Below are positions 54,752-63,756 of a stretch of 64,000 nt of DNA, piece after piece. Each line of letters starts with the position of its first letter. Within the stretch, counting starts at the first letter, position 1. A program made the translations under genes and the position numbers. The stretch is from NCBI RefSeq assembly GCF_014174395.1, contig NZ_JABEQD010000001.1, positions 531,374-595,373 on the forward strand, read 5' to 3'. The notes beneath the pieces are model-generated. The model saw only the letters and a list, made by a program, of their open reading frames with translations. It ran no database searches and was not told the DNA's origin. This DNA is from Gluconacetobacter aggeris (lineage in GTDB: Bacteria > Pseudomonadota > Alphaproteobacteria > Acetobacterales > Acetobacteraceae).

Positions 54752-54869
54752 GTCCAACCGGCCCGCGCCGTCAGCGATGACGTGCGGGTGGGCGGGGTAT
54801 AGCTGTGCCCTGTTTCCTTGGCAAGCCCTGTCCGTGGATTTTTTCCGCCATGTCGGGAAGGGAAGTTCC

Positions 54870-54990
54870 CTTCTTTTGTCTTCCGAAAAAGAAGCAAAAA
54901 GACTTTCATTCGTTCAGGAACATCGCGTGTTCCCAGCACAAGGCTCCTGAACGAATCAAAGTTTTTTGGTTCTTTTTTTCAAAAAAGAAC
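54870..54990. repeat. Intergenic double-hairpin element, copy 5
   Basis: Type B hairpin left, type A right, with a well kept internal inverted repeat (GTTCAGG/CCTGAAC). It lies 7 bp from the maf stop and between maf and tRNA-Ala, both on the minus strand. Confidence 0.8.
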
Positions 54991-54997
54991 AGAAACC

Positions 54998-55636
54998 CTA
55001 CGTCAAAATCACCCCATGCTGGCGCAGGAACCCCAGCAGCGGCAGCAGCGGCAGCCCCAGAATGGCCGCATGCTCGCCCGTCACCTGCTCGAACAGATGA
55101 ATGCCCGGCCCTTCCAGCCGATAGGCCCCGACCGAGGCCAGGACGGCTTCGCCTTCCAGATCCAGATAGGCATCGAGGAAGGATTCGGAAAACCGCCGCA
55201 TGGTCAGTTCCGGCCGGACGACATGCTGCCAGATCACCTGCCCGTCGCGCATCACCACCACCGCGCTGTGCAGCACATGTGCCCGCCCGCGCAGGTCCAG
55301 CAACTGGGCCCGCGCCGCCGCCCGGTCGACGGGCTTCTCGAACCACACGCCGTCGCATTCCAGGATCTGGTCGGCGCCGATCACCACGCAATCGGGCTCG
55401 TGGATGCGCCGCGCCTTGAGTTCGGCGAGCAGCAGCGCGCAGTCGCCGGCCGACAGGCCCTCGGCGCGTGCCGATTCCCGCACCGTGGCTTCGTCGATGC
55501 GGGCAGGGCGGGTTTCAACGCGGATTCCGGCCTGTTCCAGCAGGTTGCGCCGGGTGGTGGACTGGCTGGCCAGTACTATCCGGGGCGACTCGGCCTGTAG
55601 AAGAGTCGCGATTAGTACTAATGACGAGTCGCTCAT
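54998..55636 (-). CDS. maf: Maf-family nucleotide pyrophosphatase
   Basis: A 212-residue Maf/YceF-type protein that hydrolyses non-canonical nucleotides such as dTTP or m7GTP; members also influence septum formation. The N-terminal IVLASQSTTRRNLLEQAGI, the central GADQILECDG with the catalytic Asp, and a C-terminal GAYRLEGPGIHLFEQVTG block are typical. It starts at ATG 55636 and diverges from hemE across the putative origin. Its 5' end contains three GANTC sites. Confidence 0.93.
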   Translation of the reverse strand: MSDSSLVLIATLLQAESPRIVLASQSTTRRNLLEQAGIRVETRPARIDEATVRESARAEGLSAGDCALLLAELKARRIHEPDCVVIGADQILECDGVWFEKPVDRAAARAQLLDLRGRAHVLHSAVVVMRDGQVIWQHVVRPELTMRRFSESFLDAYLDLEGEAVLASVGAYRLEGPGIHLFEQVTGEHAAILGLPLLPLLGFLRQHGVILT

Positions 55637-56067
55637 GCGCCGGCTCTCCGTACTGAAAAAAAGAAACCCTGTGATCGGGGCGAACGAGTACTGGGGTACA
55701 TGGGGATAGTACTCCAGACGCTTCTTGATCGTACCGAGTACCGTGGACAACCCTCACAGCCGCCGACACGGTGGGTTGTACACAGCCCCTTGTCGGCATA
55801 TTCGGGATAACTCATCTAACCTTATGAATCCCTGTGTGAATGAAACTGTACACCTTGTGGGAAAGACGGGGTACGTTTTTGGAAATGCGGGTACCCCGTC
55901 ATCCACAGGGCCTATTAGCCTCCTCAGCATTTCTTTCTTCTTATTTCATGTTTAGAGGTTGGTCCGGAAATCTGGTGACGGCGTACCGGACCTTGATGTG
56001 CGGTCCTGTCATCCCCGAGAAAAGTACGGGATAGTCCCGAGATGAACGATGTGACGGCGGACAGGCG
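55637..56067. other. Putative chromosomal replication origin (oriC)
   Basis: A 431-bp spacer between divergent maf and hemE, the position of oriC in several alphaproteobacteria including Caulobacter. It holds degenerate DnaA-box-like 9-mers (TTGTACACA at 55776, TCATCCACA at 55899, and complements near 55833 and 55856), an AT-rich stretch at about 55921-55955 and 12 GTAC tetranucleotides. Three GANTC sites sit just left of it at 55585-55632. No gene is present. No perfect TTATCCACA box was found. Confidence 0.6.
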
Positions 56068-57135
56068 ATGACGGATACAGGCAAACCCCTTCTGCGGGTC
56101 CTCCAGGGCGAGGCCGTGTGGCCCCCGCCGCTCTGGCTGATGCGCCAGGCCGGCCGCTACCTGCCGGAATTCCGCGCCCTGCGCGACCAGGCGGATTTCA
56201 TCACCCGCTGCATGACGCCCGATCTGGCGACCGAAATCACCCTGCAGCCGATCCGGCGCTACGCCATGGACGGGGCGATCCTGTTTTCCGACATCCTGAT
56301 CCTGCCTTGGGCAATGGGCCAGTCGCTGGAGTTCGTACACGGCACCGGGCCGGTGCTGGGGCCGATCCGCAGCCAGACCGATCTCGACCGGCTGGACCCG
56401 AAGCGGGTGCCAGACGCGACGGCACCGGTGATGGAAACCCTGACGCGACTGCGCGGCATCCTGGACGGCCCGGATACGATCGGCGCCGCGCAGGGCGGCC
56501 GCACCACATTGCTGGGCTTTGCCGGCGCGCCGTTCACCGTGGCGTGCTACATGGTCGAAGGCCATGGATCGCGGGAGTTCGAGGCCACGCGCGGCATGGC
56601 CTATGCCGACCCGCTGCTGTTCGACCGGCTGATAGCCCGCCTGACCGAGACGACGGCCGACATGCTGGTGGCGCAGATCGATGCCGGGGCCGAGGCGGTG
56701 ATGCTGTTCGACAGTTGGTCGGGCCTGCTGCCGCCAAGCCAGTTCCGCCGCCACGTGATCGCGCCCACCCGCGCCATCGTGCAGGAAATCCATGCCCGCC
56801 GGCCTGGCGTGCCCGTGATCGGTTTCCCGCGCCTGGCCGGGGTGATGGCGGCGGAATATGCGCGGGAGACCGGGGTGCGGGTCATCGCGCTGGATACCGG
56901 CGCGGACATGAATGCGATGTGCGGCCTGCTGCCCGACAATGTGGCGCTCCAGGGCAATCTCGACCCGCTGCTGCTGCTGGCGGGCGGCGATGCGATGACG
57001 CAGGAAGCCCGTGCCATCCGAGACGCGATGAAGGGCCGGCCGCATGTCTTCAATCTCGGCCACGGGGTGGTGCCGGCAACCCCGCCGGAGCATGTGGGCG
57101 AACTGGTGCGGGCAGTTCGGGAGGTCGGGCCATGA
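56068..57135 (+). CDS. hemE: Uroporphyrinogen decarboxylase
   Basis: A 355-residue haem-pathway enzyme decarboxylating uroporphyrinogen III to coproporphyrinogen. The two family signatures are visible: PPLWLMRQAGRYLPE at residue ~22 (with the catalytic Arg region) and the GFAGAPFTVACYMVEG block near 150. It is followed by an overlapping HAD phosphatase gene and hemJ. Confidence 0.97.
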   Translation: MTDTGKPLLRVLQGEAVWPPPLWLMRQAGRYLPEFRALRDQADFITRCMTPDLATEITLQPIRRYAMDGAILFSDILILPWAMGQSLEFVHGTGPVLGPIRSQTDLDRLDPKRVPDATAPVMETLTRLRGILDGPDTIGAAQGGRTTLLGFAGAPFTVACYMVEGHGSREFEATRGMAYADPLLFDRLIARLTETTADMLVAQIDAGAEAVMLFDSWSGLLPPSQFRRHVIAPTRAIVQEIHARRPGVPVIGFPRLAGVMAAEYARETGVRVIALDTGADMNAMCGLLPDNVALQGNLDPLLLLAGGDAMTQEARAIRDAMKGRPHVFNLGHGVVPATPPEHVGELVRAVREVGP

Positions 57136-57851
57136 GCCTGGACGCGCTGCCCAAGGCCGTTCGTCCGGATGGGCGGCTCCGCCTGGTGATTTTCGATTGC
57201 GACGGCGTGCTGATCGACAGCGAGGGCCCGTCCTGCCGGCTGGTGGCGCAGGAACTGCGCCAGATCGGCCTGGACTATGGTGACGAGGAAGCGGTGCAGC
57301 GTCTGGCCGGACGGGCCCTGACGCGCATCAAGATCGAAGCCGAGGCGCAGACCGGCCGCAAGCTGCCCGACGATTGGGCGACGATCGTGCAATACAAGCT
57401 GGTCGACCTGATGCGTGAAGAGGCACGCGTCATCGACGGCGCGCACGATATGCTGACGGCGGTGATCGGGCTCGATCTGCCGGTCCGGGTCGGCTCCAAT
57501 TCCTCGATCGCCGAGATGGACGTGAAATTCGCCCGTACCGGCCTGGATCGGTTCGTGGCGGATCGGGTTCATTCGGCGCGTGACATGGGCAAGCCGAAAC
57601 CCGATCCAGCCGTCTATCTGCACGCGGCCGAAACCGAAGGCGTGCCGGCGGACGAATGCGTCGTGCTGGAAGATACCGATACCGGCGCCAGTGCCGCGCG
57701 GGCCGCCGGGATGGCCTGCGTGCTGCTGCGTCCGCTCGACCTGCCGGCACCGGATTGGCCGGGTCTGTTCCGGATCGGGCATCTGTCGGAATTCGCCCCC
57801 TTCCTGGAGCGGATTCAAGCCGCCCAGGCAACCCATGGAGTCCGGTCTTGA
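57132..57851 (+). CDS. HAD-superfamily phosphatase (phosphoglycolate/beta-phosphoglucomutase-like)
   Basis: A 239-residue HAD-IA hydrolase. Motif I DCDGVLIDSE (nucleophile Asp near residue 22), motif II Ser in VGSNSS, the Lys in GKPKPDP and motif IV EDTDTGASAA are all in order. The start overlaps the hemE stop (ATGA) and its stop overlaps the TTG start of hemJ, so it belongs to the haem operon in layout. The substrate is unknown. Confidence 0.9.
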   Translation: MSLDALPKAVRPDGRLRLVIFDCDGVLIDSEGPSCRLVAQELRQIGLDYGDEEAVQRLAGRALTRIKIEAEAQTGRKLPDDWATIVQYKLVDLMREEARVIDGAHDMLTAVIGLDLPVRVGSNSSIAEMDVKFARTGLDRFVADRVHSARDMGKPKPDPAVYLHAAETEGVPADECVVLEDTDTGASAARAAGMACVLLRPLDLPAPDWPGLFRIGHLSEFAPFLERIQAAQATHGVRS

Positions 57852-58297
57852 TCCTGGGATTCCTGCCCTGGCTGGCATGGTTCAAGGCGCTGCACGTGAT
57901 GTCGCTGATCGCGTGGATGTCGGGCATGTTCTATCTGCCGCGCCTGTTCGTCTATCATTGCCAGGCCGCACCCGGTTCGGCCGAAAGCGCGCGTTTCAAG
58001 GTGATGGAACGCAAATTGCTGCGCCAGATCATGAACCCGGCCATGATCTGCACCTTTCTGTTCGGCATCCTGCTGGTAATGACTCCCGGCACTGTCGATT
58101 GGCATGCCGGCTGGTGGTATCTCAAGATTGTCTCGGTGCTGGGTCTGGCCGGCTTTCATGGCGCATGTGCGCGCTGGCGCCGCGACTTCGCGGAAGACAG
58201 AAATACGCGGCCGGAAAATTTCTATCGTGCGGCGAACGAAATTCCGACCATCCTGATGGCTGTTGTGGTGATCATGGTGATTGTCCGCCCGTTCTGA
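57848..58297 (+). CDS. hemJ: Protoporphyrinogen IX oxidase HemJ
   Basis: A 149-residue membrane protein with four hydrophobic helices, oxidising protoporphyrinogen IX. The N-terminal ALHVMSLIAWMSGMFYLPRLFVYH block carries the conserved His and Arg. No ATG is in place: translation begins at TTG 57848 (TTGA overlap with the previous stop) behind GGAG. Confidence 0.92.
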   Translation: MILGFLPWLAWFKALHVMSLIAWMSGMFYLPRLFVYHCQAAPGSAESARFKVMERKLLRQIMNPAMICTFLFGILLVMTPGTVDWHAGWWYLKIVSVLGLAGFHGACARWRRDFAEDRNTRPENFYRAANEIPTILMAVVVIMVIVRPF

Positions 58298-58334
58298 TCG
58301 TCAAACATACGGGCCGGCATACGGAGGAAATGCG

Positions 58335-59219
58335 ATGACGGATCATGTCTTCGGTTCGGACCGGATTACGGCCCGCGTTGCCGGACACGGCGCGGAATTG
58401 CAGTCGCTGGTCGACGGGGTCGGGCAGGAACGTCTGTGGACGGGGCTGCCGGCCTGGCCGCGACGCTCTCCAGTGCTGTTTCCCATCGTCGGCCGCCTGC
58501 CGGACGATACGGCCTGGATCGATGGCCGACCCTTTCACCTGACCCAGCACGGTTTTGCGCGCGATCGCGCTTTCGCATGGCAGGATCGCCGGCCTGACGG
58601 ATGCACGCTGGTCCTGACCGACGATGCAGACAGCAGAACGATTTTTCCGTTCCGTTTCGAACTGGCGCTGGATTATCAGGCCATGGGCGATACGCTGCAT
58701 GTGCGCTATCGGCTGCATAATCCCGACCCGATTCAGGTCCTGCCGGCCTCGCTGGGCGCGCATCCGGCCTTTGCCTGGCCACAGCGCCAGGGCGTGGCCA
58801 GGCAGGACCATGTGCTGACCTTCGACCAACCCGAACCCGCGCCGATCCGCCGCATTGCCGGCGGCCTGCTCCAGCCCACGCCATTTCCCTCGCCGATTGT
58901 CGGGCGGACGCTCGCTTTATCCGATGATCTGTTCATCGACGATGCCGTGATCATGGATGCCCCGGCCAGCCGCAGCGTCAGCTTTCACACGCTGGACGGA
59001 ACAGGCGTGACGCTGGCCTGGGAAGGGTTTCGCGAACTGGGACTATGGACCAAGCCGGAGGCCGGTTTCCTGTGCATCGAACCCTGGTACGGTTTTGCGA
59101 CACCCCAGGGTTTTTCAGGCGAATTCACGAACAAGCCCGGCTTGCTGCATATCGGTCCCGGCGAGGAATGGCGTGGGGCATGGTCGGTTGCCGTCGATTT
59201 GGGCTCCGCGTCCACCTGA
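58335..59219 (+). CDS. Aldose 1-epimerase family protein
   Basis: A 294-residue galactose-mutarotase-like protein. It begins behind a perfect GGAGG (ATG 58335). The family's LFPIVGRL, QHGFARD and ASLGAHPAFAWP blocks (catalytic His) and the C-terminal CIEPWYG are present. It belongs to the D-hexose-6-phosphate mutarotase/aldose epimerase superfamily; the sugar is unknown. Confidence 0.87.
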   Translation: MTDHVFGSDRITARVAGHGAELQSLVDGVGQERLWTGLPAWPRRSPVLFPIVGRLPDDTAWIDGRPFHLTQHGFARDRAFAWQDRRPDGCTLVLTDDADSRTIFPFRFELALDYQAMGDTLHVRYRLHNPDPIQVLPASLGAHPAFAWPQRQGVARQDHVLTFDQPEPAPIRRIAGGLLQPTPFPSPIVGRTLALSDDLFIDDAVIMDAPASRSVSFHTLDGTGVTLAWEGFRELGLWTKPEAGFLCIEPWYGFATPQGFSGEFTNKPGLLHIGPGEEWRGAWSVAVDLGSAST

Positions 59220-59222
59220 ACG

Positions 59223-59888
59223 ATGTGCGGACGGTTCGCCAATACCCTGTCGCTGGAGCGGATGCGGCAGGCCTTTCATATCGCGGGCTCCGCGCCGGAC
59301 TGGCTGCCTTCATGGAACATCGCGCCCCATCAGCCCGTGGCGGTGGTACGCCGCCATCCGGTCAGCCTCGATCTGCGGCTGGATCTGCTGTTATGGGGGC
59401 TGGTTCCCAACTGGGCGCACGACATGGGCCGGCAGCCGATCAATGCGCGGGCGGAAACCGTCGCGACGTCCGGCATGTTCCGCGCCGCCTTTCGCTCCCG
59501 CCGCTGCCTCGTCCCCGCGACAGCCTATTACGAATGGCAATCCGGCCCATCCCCCCGGCAACCCTGGGCCTTCGCCCGGCGCGACGGCCAGCCCCTGGCC
59601 CTGGCCGCGATCTGGGAATCCTGGGAATATGAAGGCGATATCCTGCGCAGCTTCGCCATCGTGACCACGCAGGCCAATGCGGCAACCCGGCCCATTCACG
59701 AACGCATGCCCGTCCTTATCGCGGACCAGGATCGCGATGCCTGGTTCGGCGCCCCGCCCGCAGTCGCACAGCAATTGCTGGCCCCGGCACCTGCCGACAT
59801 GTTGCGGGCGTGGCGGGTCGGCACACGGGTCAACAAGGTGGGCCATGACGGGCCGGATCTTCTGGACCCGGTCGACGGCGAAGTCTGA
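59223..59888 (+). CDS. yedK: SOS response-associated peptidase (SRAP, YedK/HMCES)
   Basis: A 221-residue SRAP protein that makes a covalent DNA-protein crosslink with abasic sites in single-stranded DNA. Catalytic Cys2 (mature N-terminus after Met removal), Asn74 in NARAE, Glu104 in YYEW and His159 in IHERMP are present. It starts 3 bp after the epimerase stop. Confidence 0.93.
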   Translation: MCGRFANTLSLERMRQAFHIAGSAPDWLPSWNIAPHQPVAVVRRHPVSLDLRLDLLLWGLVPNWAHDMGRQPINARAETVATSGMFRAAFRSRRCLVPATAYYEWQSGPSPRQPWAFARRDGQPLALAAIWESWEYEGDILRSFAIVTTQANAATRPIHERMPVLIADQDRDAWFGAPPAVAQQLLAPAPADMLRAWRVGTRVNKVGHDGPDLLDPVDGEV

Positions 59889-59968
59889 AAATCTTATGGA
59901 TCAGTAATTATCTTTATAAAAATGGTCATCGCACACGATGGTTTTTCTCGCACATTGAAGCGATAGTC

Positions 59969-60089
59969 GTTCTTTTTTGAAAAAAAGAACCAAAAAACTT
60001 TGATTCGTTCGGGAACCTTGTGCTGGAGGCGTCCGATGTCCCTGAACGGATCAAAGTCTTTTTGCTTCTTTTTCGGAAGACAAAAGAAG
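59969..60089. repeat. Intergenic double-hairpin element, copy 6
   Basis: Type A hairpin left, type B right, between the convergent SRAP and secreted repeat-protein genes. Confidence 0.8.
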
Positions 60090-60121
60090 GTGCGCTCTTC
60101 ACGCAGCGCAGACTTCCCCCG

Positions 60122-60466
60122 TCAGTGCCCCGTAAAAAAATCCCTGGTATCTTTCGCCGCGTCCGATCCCCAATGACCGACCTTGCGGCCGGTCTTTGCG
60201 GTCCATTGGCCTGTGGCGTGGGCGGCGTCGACCGTGCCGTTGCGTACCGTGTTCCAGCTCTTCGTGCCGGTCTTCCTGCTCCACCGCGCCGTGCCCTGCG
60301 CGGCGTTGACGGTTCCGTTGCGTACCGTCCGCCAGTCTTTCGCGGCGGCCTGGCAGGTTTGCGACTGGCATGACGACGACCCGGCCGCGATGGCCCGAGG
60401 GGCTGCCACCACCAGCATTCCCGCAATCACGAATGCGTTGGCCTTGCTGAAAAATCCACGTTCCAC
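60122..60466 (-). CDS. Small exported protein with two ~26-residue repeats
   Basis: A 114-residue protein, probably starting at GTG 60466 behind AGGGAG. A signal peptide (KANAFVIAGMLVVAAPRAIA) is followed by two near-copies of a 26-residue unit with the pattern W-x-TVRNGTV-x-AA-x4-W-x3-KTG-x-K and a degenerate third. Aromatic/basic residues suggest a surface-associated role. I know no named family. Confidence 0.7.
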   Translation of the reverse strand: MERGFFSKANAFVIAGMLVVAAPRAIAAGSSSCQSQTCQAAAKDWRTVRNGTVNAAQGTARWSRKTGTKSWNTVRNGTVDAAHATGQWTAKTGRKVGHWGSDAAKDTRDFFTGH

Positions 60467-60809
60467 CCGAATGGCTCCCTGTGTGTCCTCAGTTCTCTCC
60501 TGTGTAGCACCGGATCGGCGCGAGGATAGGGCACCGGAGACTCTCCGGGCGTGAACAACCACAGGGCACACGGCCGCACACGCAGAACGAACAGCGTCCA
60601 GCCGGAGAAATTTTCAGTGATGAATCAGGGGATTGTCCAGGCAAGTGGTGGAGCTGAGGTCCACCTAACTCATGTCCATGGCTGTATCAGGGTGTCCCAT
60701 AAAGGGATTGAAATAAAGGAAGAATCTAATCGCCTTGTCTCTGGGCGTCCCTGATTGACCCCTGAAAGCCCGGTTTTTAAGATGGGTACCAAGAGGGGTA
60801 CAGAAAATC
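60467..60809. other. Junction region before the second integrase
   Basis: A 343-bp stretch with no convincing gene. It includes a 6-bp hairpin GGTGGAGCTGAGGTCCACC at about 60647-60665, which is not a tRNA. The backbone/accessory boundary probably lies somewhere here. Confidence 0.5.
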
Positions 60810-62039
60810 ATGAGCCGGCTGGCGCCACACCAATTGACCGTGCGGCAGGTGACTGCCCTGAAGGACGGAACCCTGGCCGATGGGGGCAACCTGTGGGTCG
60901 TCGCCAAGGGCGGCTCCAAGGTGTGGACCTTCCGCTATACCAGCCCGAAGACAGGCAAGCGCCGGGAGATGGGGCTGGGCTCGGCCGTGGACGTCAGCTT
61001 GGTCGAGGCCCGCAAGCGCGCCGCCGACTCCCGGCACACTTTGCTTGCCGGGCTTGATCCATTGGAGCAGCGGCGCGCCGAAGAGGCAGCCGCCAAGCGT
61101 GAATTGGGCCTGACCTTCCAAGAGGTGGCCGAGCGCTACATCACTGAGCAGTCGCCAGGTTGGCGGGACAAGCGATCGGCCTCTGTCTGGCTGGCATCCC
61201 TGCAATTGAATGCTTTCCCGTCCATGGGCGACCGGCCGGTGGCGGAAATCGACACCCAGGACATTCTGACGATCTTGCGCCCGATCTGGAGCACCAAGAC
61301 CGAAACGGCGTCGCGGGTGAGGGGGCGCATCGAGCGCATCCTTGATTATGCCCGGACGCATGGCTGGCGAGATGGCGAAAATCCGGCGCGCTGGAAGGGC
61401 CATCTCTCCGCGATTCTTCCGGCCCCGTCCAAGGTGGCCAAGGTCGAGCATCATGCTGCAGTGGGCCGAAAGGACATCGGCAGCGTGATGGCAGCACTGT
61501 CGAAGTCGGACGGGATCGCGGCCAAGGCCGTGCGGTTTGCCTGCCAGACCGCCGCCCGGTCTGGCGAGGTGAGGGCGGCGGTGTGGTCGGAGATCGATCT
61601 GACCGAAGGAACCTGGACCGTGCCGGCACACAAGATGAAGGCCGGGAAGGAGCATCGGGTTCCTCTGACCGATGGCGCGCTGGCCATCCTGCGCGAGGTC
61701 GAGCCGCTACGAGACCCGAGGGCCGGCGACCTGGTGTTCCCCGGTCAGAAGCGCGGCAAGCCGCTATCAGATGTCGCATTGTCCAAGGCCTTGCACCTGG
61801 CCGCCGGGACGAAGGCCGTCACAGTCCACGGATTGCGCTCCACCTTCCGCGACTGGGCAGCCGAGGAAACCGACTACCCGCGCGAGGTGGCCGAGATGGC
61901 CCTAGCGCACGCGATTGGCGACAAGGTGGAGGCAGCCTACCGCCGCGGGGATCTGTTCGAGAAGCGCCGGCAAATGATGGACGATTGGGCGCGTTGGGTG
62001 TGGGCACCGGCCCAGAAGGGGGGTGAGCAGACATCCTGA
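60810..62039 (+). CDS. Tyrosine integrase (P4-like) of a second element
   Basis: A 409-residue P4-type integrase, distinct from that at 40021. The N-terminal domain (LTVRQVTALKDGTLADGGNLWVV) and the catalytic residues Arg in CQTAARSGEVRAAVW, HGLRSTFRDW and a late Tyr in AYRRGD are visible. ATG 60810 is used. The counterpart attachment site is not visible in the window. Confidence 0.92.
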   Translation: MSRLAPHQLTVRQVTALKDGTLADGGNLWVVAKGGSKVWTFRYTSPKTGKRREMGLGSAVDVSLVEARKRAADSRHTLLAGLDPLEQRRAEEAAAKRELGLTFQEVAERYITEQSPGWRDKRSASVWLASLQLNAFPSMGDRPVAEIDTQDILTILRPIWSTKTETASRVRGRIERILDYARTHGWRDGENPARWKGHLSAILPAPSKVAKVEHHAAVGRKDIGSVMAALSKSDGIAAKAVRFACQTAARSGEVRAAVWSEIDLTEGTWTVPAHKMKAGKEHRVPLTDGALAILREVEPLRDPRAGDLVFPGQKRGKPLSDVALSKALHLAAGTKAVTVHGLRSTFRDWAAEETDYPREVAEMALAHAIGDKVEAAYRRGDLFEKRRQMMDDWARWVWAPAQKGGEQTS

Positions 62040-62171
62040 GCGCCGGACGTCGATCGCGCGCCGGTGCGCCCTCATCTTTCCACCATGAAATCCCGAAAAA
62101 ACTGCCACTTATGGGTGGCGAGCGCGTGTTTTTGTCCGGATCATGTCTGCACGTGTACGCTCGGCCTGGGC

Positions 62172-62195
62172 AAAGAAAACCCCGCCGAAGCGGGG
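62172..62195 (-). terminator. Intrinsic terminator of the DUF1828 operon
   Basis: Minus strand: CCCCGC-TTCG-GCGGGG followed by TTTTCTTTG, 9 bp after the stop of the DUF1828-type gene. Confidence 0.85.
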
Positions 62196-62203
62196 GTGAG
62201 GGA

Positions 62204-63001
62204 TTAAGCGGCGATGGGGAGTTCTGCAAGGCGGCCAATTCTGTCCAACGCGGCATCTTCATCATGGCGGTAGACAAGTAGGCCATCTATTCGATTGACC
62301 GCCCGAGAAACCTTTCTGCTAGCTAACGACAGGTTCTCACCATTCTCAGTCAAAGCCAATATTTTTGCTGACCGGAAATGCCGTATACGCATCTCTTGTG
62401 ACAAAGTCATAGCTTCTGTCAGACGTTCAGTCGTTTGTGCCAAAAACATAGCTACTGGAATCCCTTTATTGATGGGCTTCAATAGTATATCTGACGGAAA
62501 ATCGGAAAATTCTTCTCCCAATATGCCTTGCCTGATAAATTTTGCTTCATTACCAAACCTGTTCACGAGAGCTATCATCAGGTCTTCTGAAAAAGTACTT
62601 TTCACTCGTTCCCTTGACCAGAATGAAACATCTTGAGCACGCACCAGTGCTGACATAAAAAGCACGATTTGATCAGGTGTGGGTTCCCGGTCAGTAGAAT
62701 GCGTGCGAATTGAGAGCGTCTCCGGATCAATAAATGCACCCGCAGAAGCTAAAACGCCTTGCATAAATTGCGCGCGCGTTCCTTCTGAAATATCAATCCC
62801 AGAAGACTCAAGATCGCTCAAAAACGATCCGTCGTCAGATAGGTATGGGGCGCCTCTGTCGCGCACTAGGTACCCCGTGACACGATCACCATTAAGATCT
62901 TCAAATATCCCGCTAAAAGCTAGCCCTGCCGGAACGGGATTTACGGAGAGCTCTGAGCAGAATGCCGCGCAAAGCTTCTCTTTGAGATGCTCGGCGTTCA
63001 T
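62204..63001 (-). CDS. DUF1828-domain protein
   Basis: A 265-residue soluble protein. The centre of the N-terminal half has the DUF1828 hallmark LSDDGSFLSDLESSGI, and the C-terminal half (about 160-260) is consistent with the DUF1829 extension. Members are of unknown function and are often on mobile DNA. The start overlaps the stop of the upstream gene (ATGA). Composition is AT-richer than the backbone. Confidence 0.75.
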   Translation of the reverse strand: MNAEHLKEKLCAAFCSELSVNPVPAGLAFSGIFEDLNGDRVTGYLVRDRGAPYLSDDGSFLSDLESSGIDISEGTRAQFMQGVLASAGAFIDPETLSIRTHSTDREPTPDQIVLFMSALVRAQDVSFWSRERVKSTFSEDLMIALVNRFGNEAKFIRQGILGEEFSDFPSDILLKPINKGIPVAMFLAQTTERLTEAMTLSQEMRIRHFRSAKILALTENGENLSLASRKVSRAVNRIDGLLVYRHDEDAALDRIGRLAELPIAA

Positions 63002-63510
63002 ATCTTCAGTTCCCCTTGCGTTCCTACCGGGTCGGAGATTCTAAACACACGGCGTGCTGTAGACCAGAAAAATGATAGCGGCTGACCCTGAACCGTTCTT
63101 CGCCCATTCTTTTGGGGACGCTTTGTTAATTTCCCCCCATCATTCCTCTGGCGAATGGATTGGGTGCCGGTCAACGGAAGTTCATCCCCGCAGTGCGTGT
63201 GGGCATGTAATCCTGGGTGGCTGCTGTGATCTTCTAATCGGGCTAGCAATGCCAAACCATCACTATTCTGTTTAAGCAACCAAGCCTGATAGTTGCCCAT
63301 ACGCAGGTTTACTCGCGCCAAAAGGATAAAATCGTCGCGCAAACTTTGACATGTTAGGGCCCGCCATTGCCAGTCACCATTCAATCTCATTGATCGTGCG
63401 AATGGGAGAAGACGCGGCGGTGCAGGAGGTGCTTGCCAACCCGTGTCGGACTGGGAAGCTATCTTCTCTGACAGAATAATGCGTCTATTATGTCCTAGGG
63501 TTTCATTCAT
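62998..63510 (-). CDS. Unknown partner of the DUF1828 gene
   Basis: About 170 residues starting at ATG 63510 (or GTG 63540). The central region (WQWRALTCQS...FILLARVNLRMGNYQAWLL...LEDHSSHPGLHAHTHCGDE) has a His-rich pattern reminiscent of DUF6978-type proteins seen with DUF1828 genes, but this is a weak memory-based match. It overlaps the downstream gene by 4 bp, so the two are coupled. Confidence 0.55.
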   Translation of the reverse strand: MNETLGHNRRIILSEKIASQSDTGWQAPPAPPRLLPFARSMRLNGDWQWRALTCQSLRDDFILLARVNLRMGNYQAWLLKQNSDGLALLARLEDHSSHPGLHAHTHCGDELPLTGTQSIRQRNDGGKLTKRPQKNGRRTVQGQPLSFFWSTARRVFRISDPVGTQGELKI

Positions 63511-63756
63511 CTGGCATTGCCCATGCCGGGTAATCCTCACTGAGGAACTGTTGCGCTATTAGACGAGACAATCGTCGCTTCAAATCCTTGCGACACCATC
63601 GCCGTCATTAGATTAGAATGCATTCCATGAGTCGGCCGGCGTGACAATCTTTCCCTTCTCATCAGCCTATTGGCCCTGATCCTTGATCACGAAGATTTTT
63701 TTTGGTTGGCGATCTGGCCGCCCGGGTTATGCGCTTCCTTGGCTGATCCAACAGAT

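Noticed and set aside
60640..60670. tRNA-like TGGTGGAGC end next to the second integrase
   Set aside because: It is only a 6-bp inverted repeat; no T-arm, anticodon arm or acceptor partner exists nearby.
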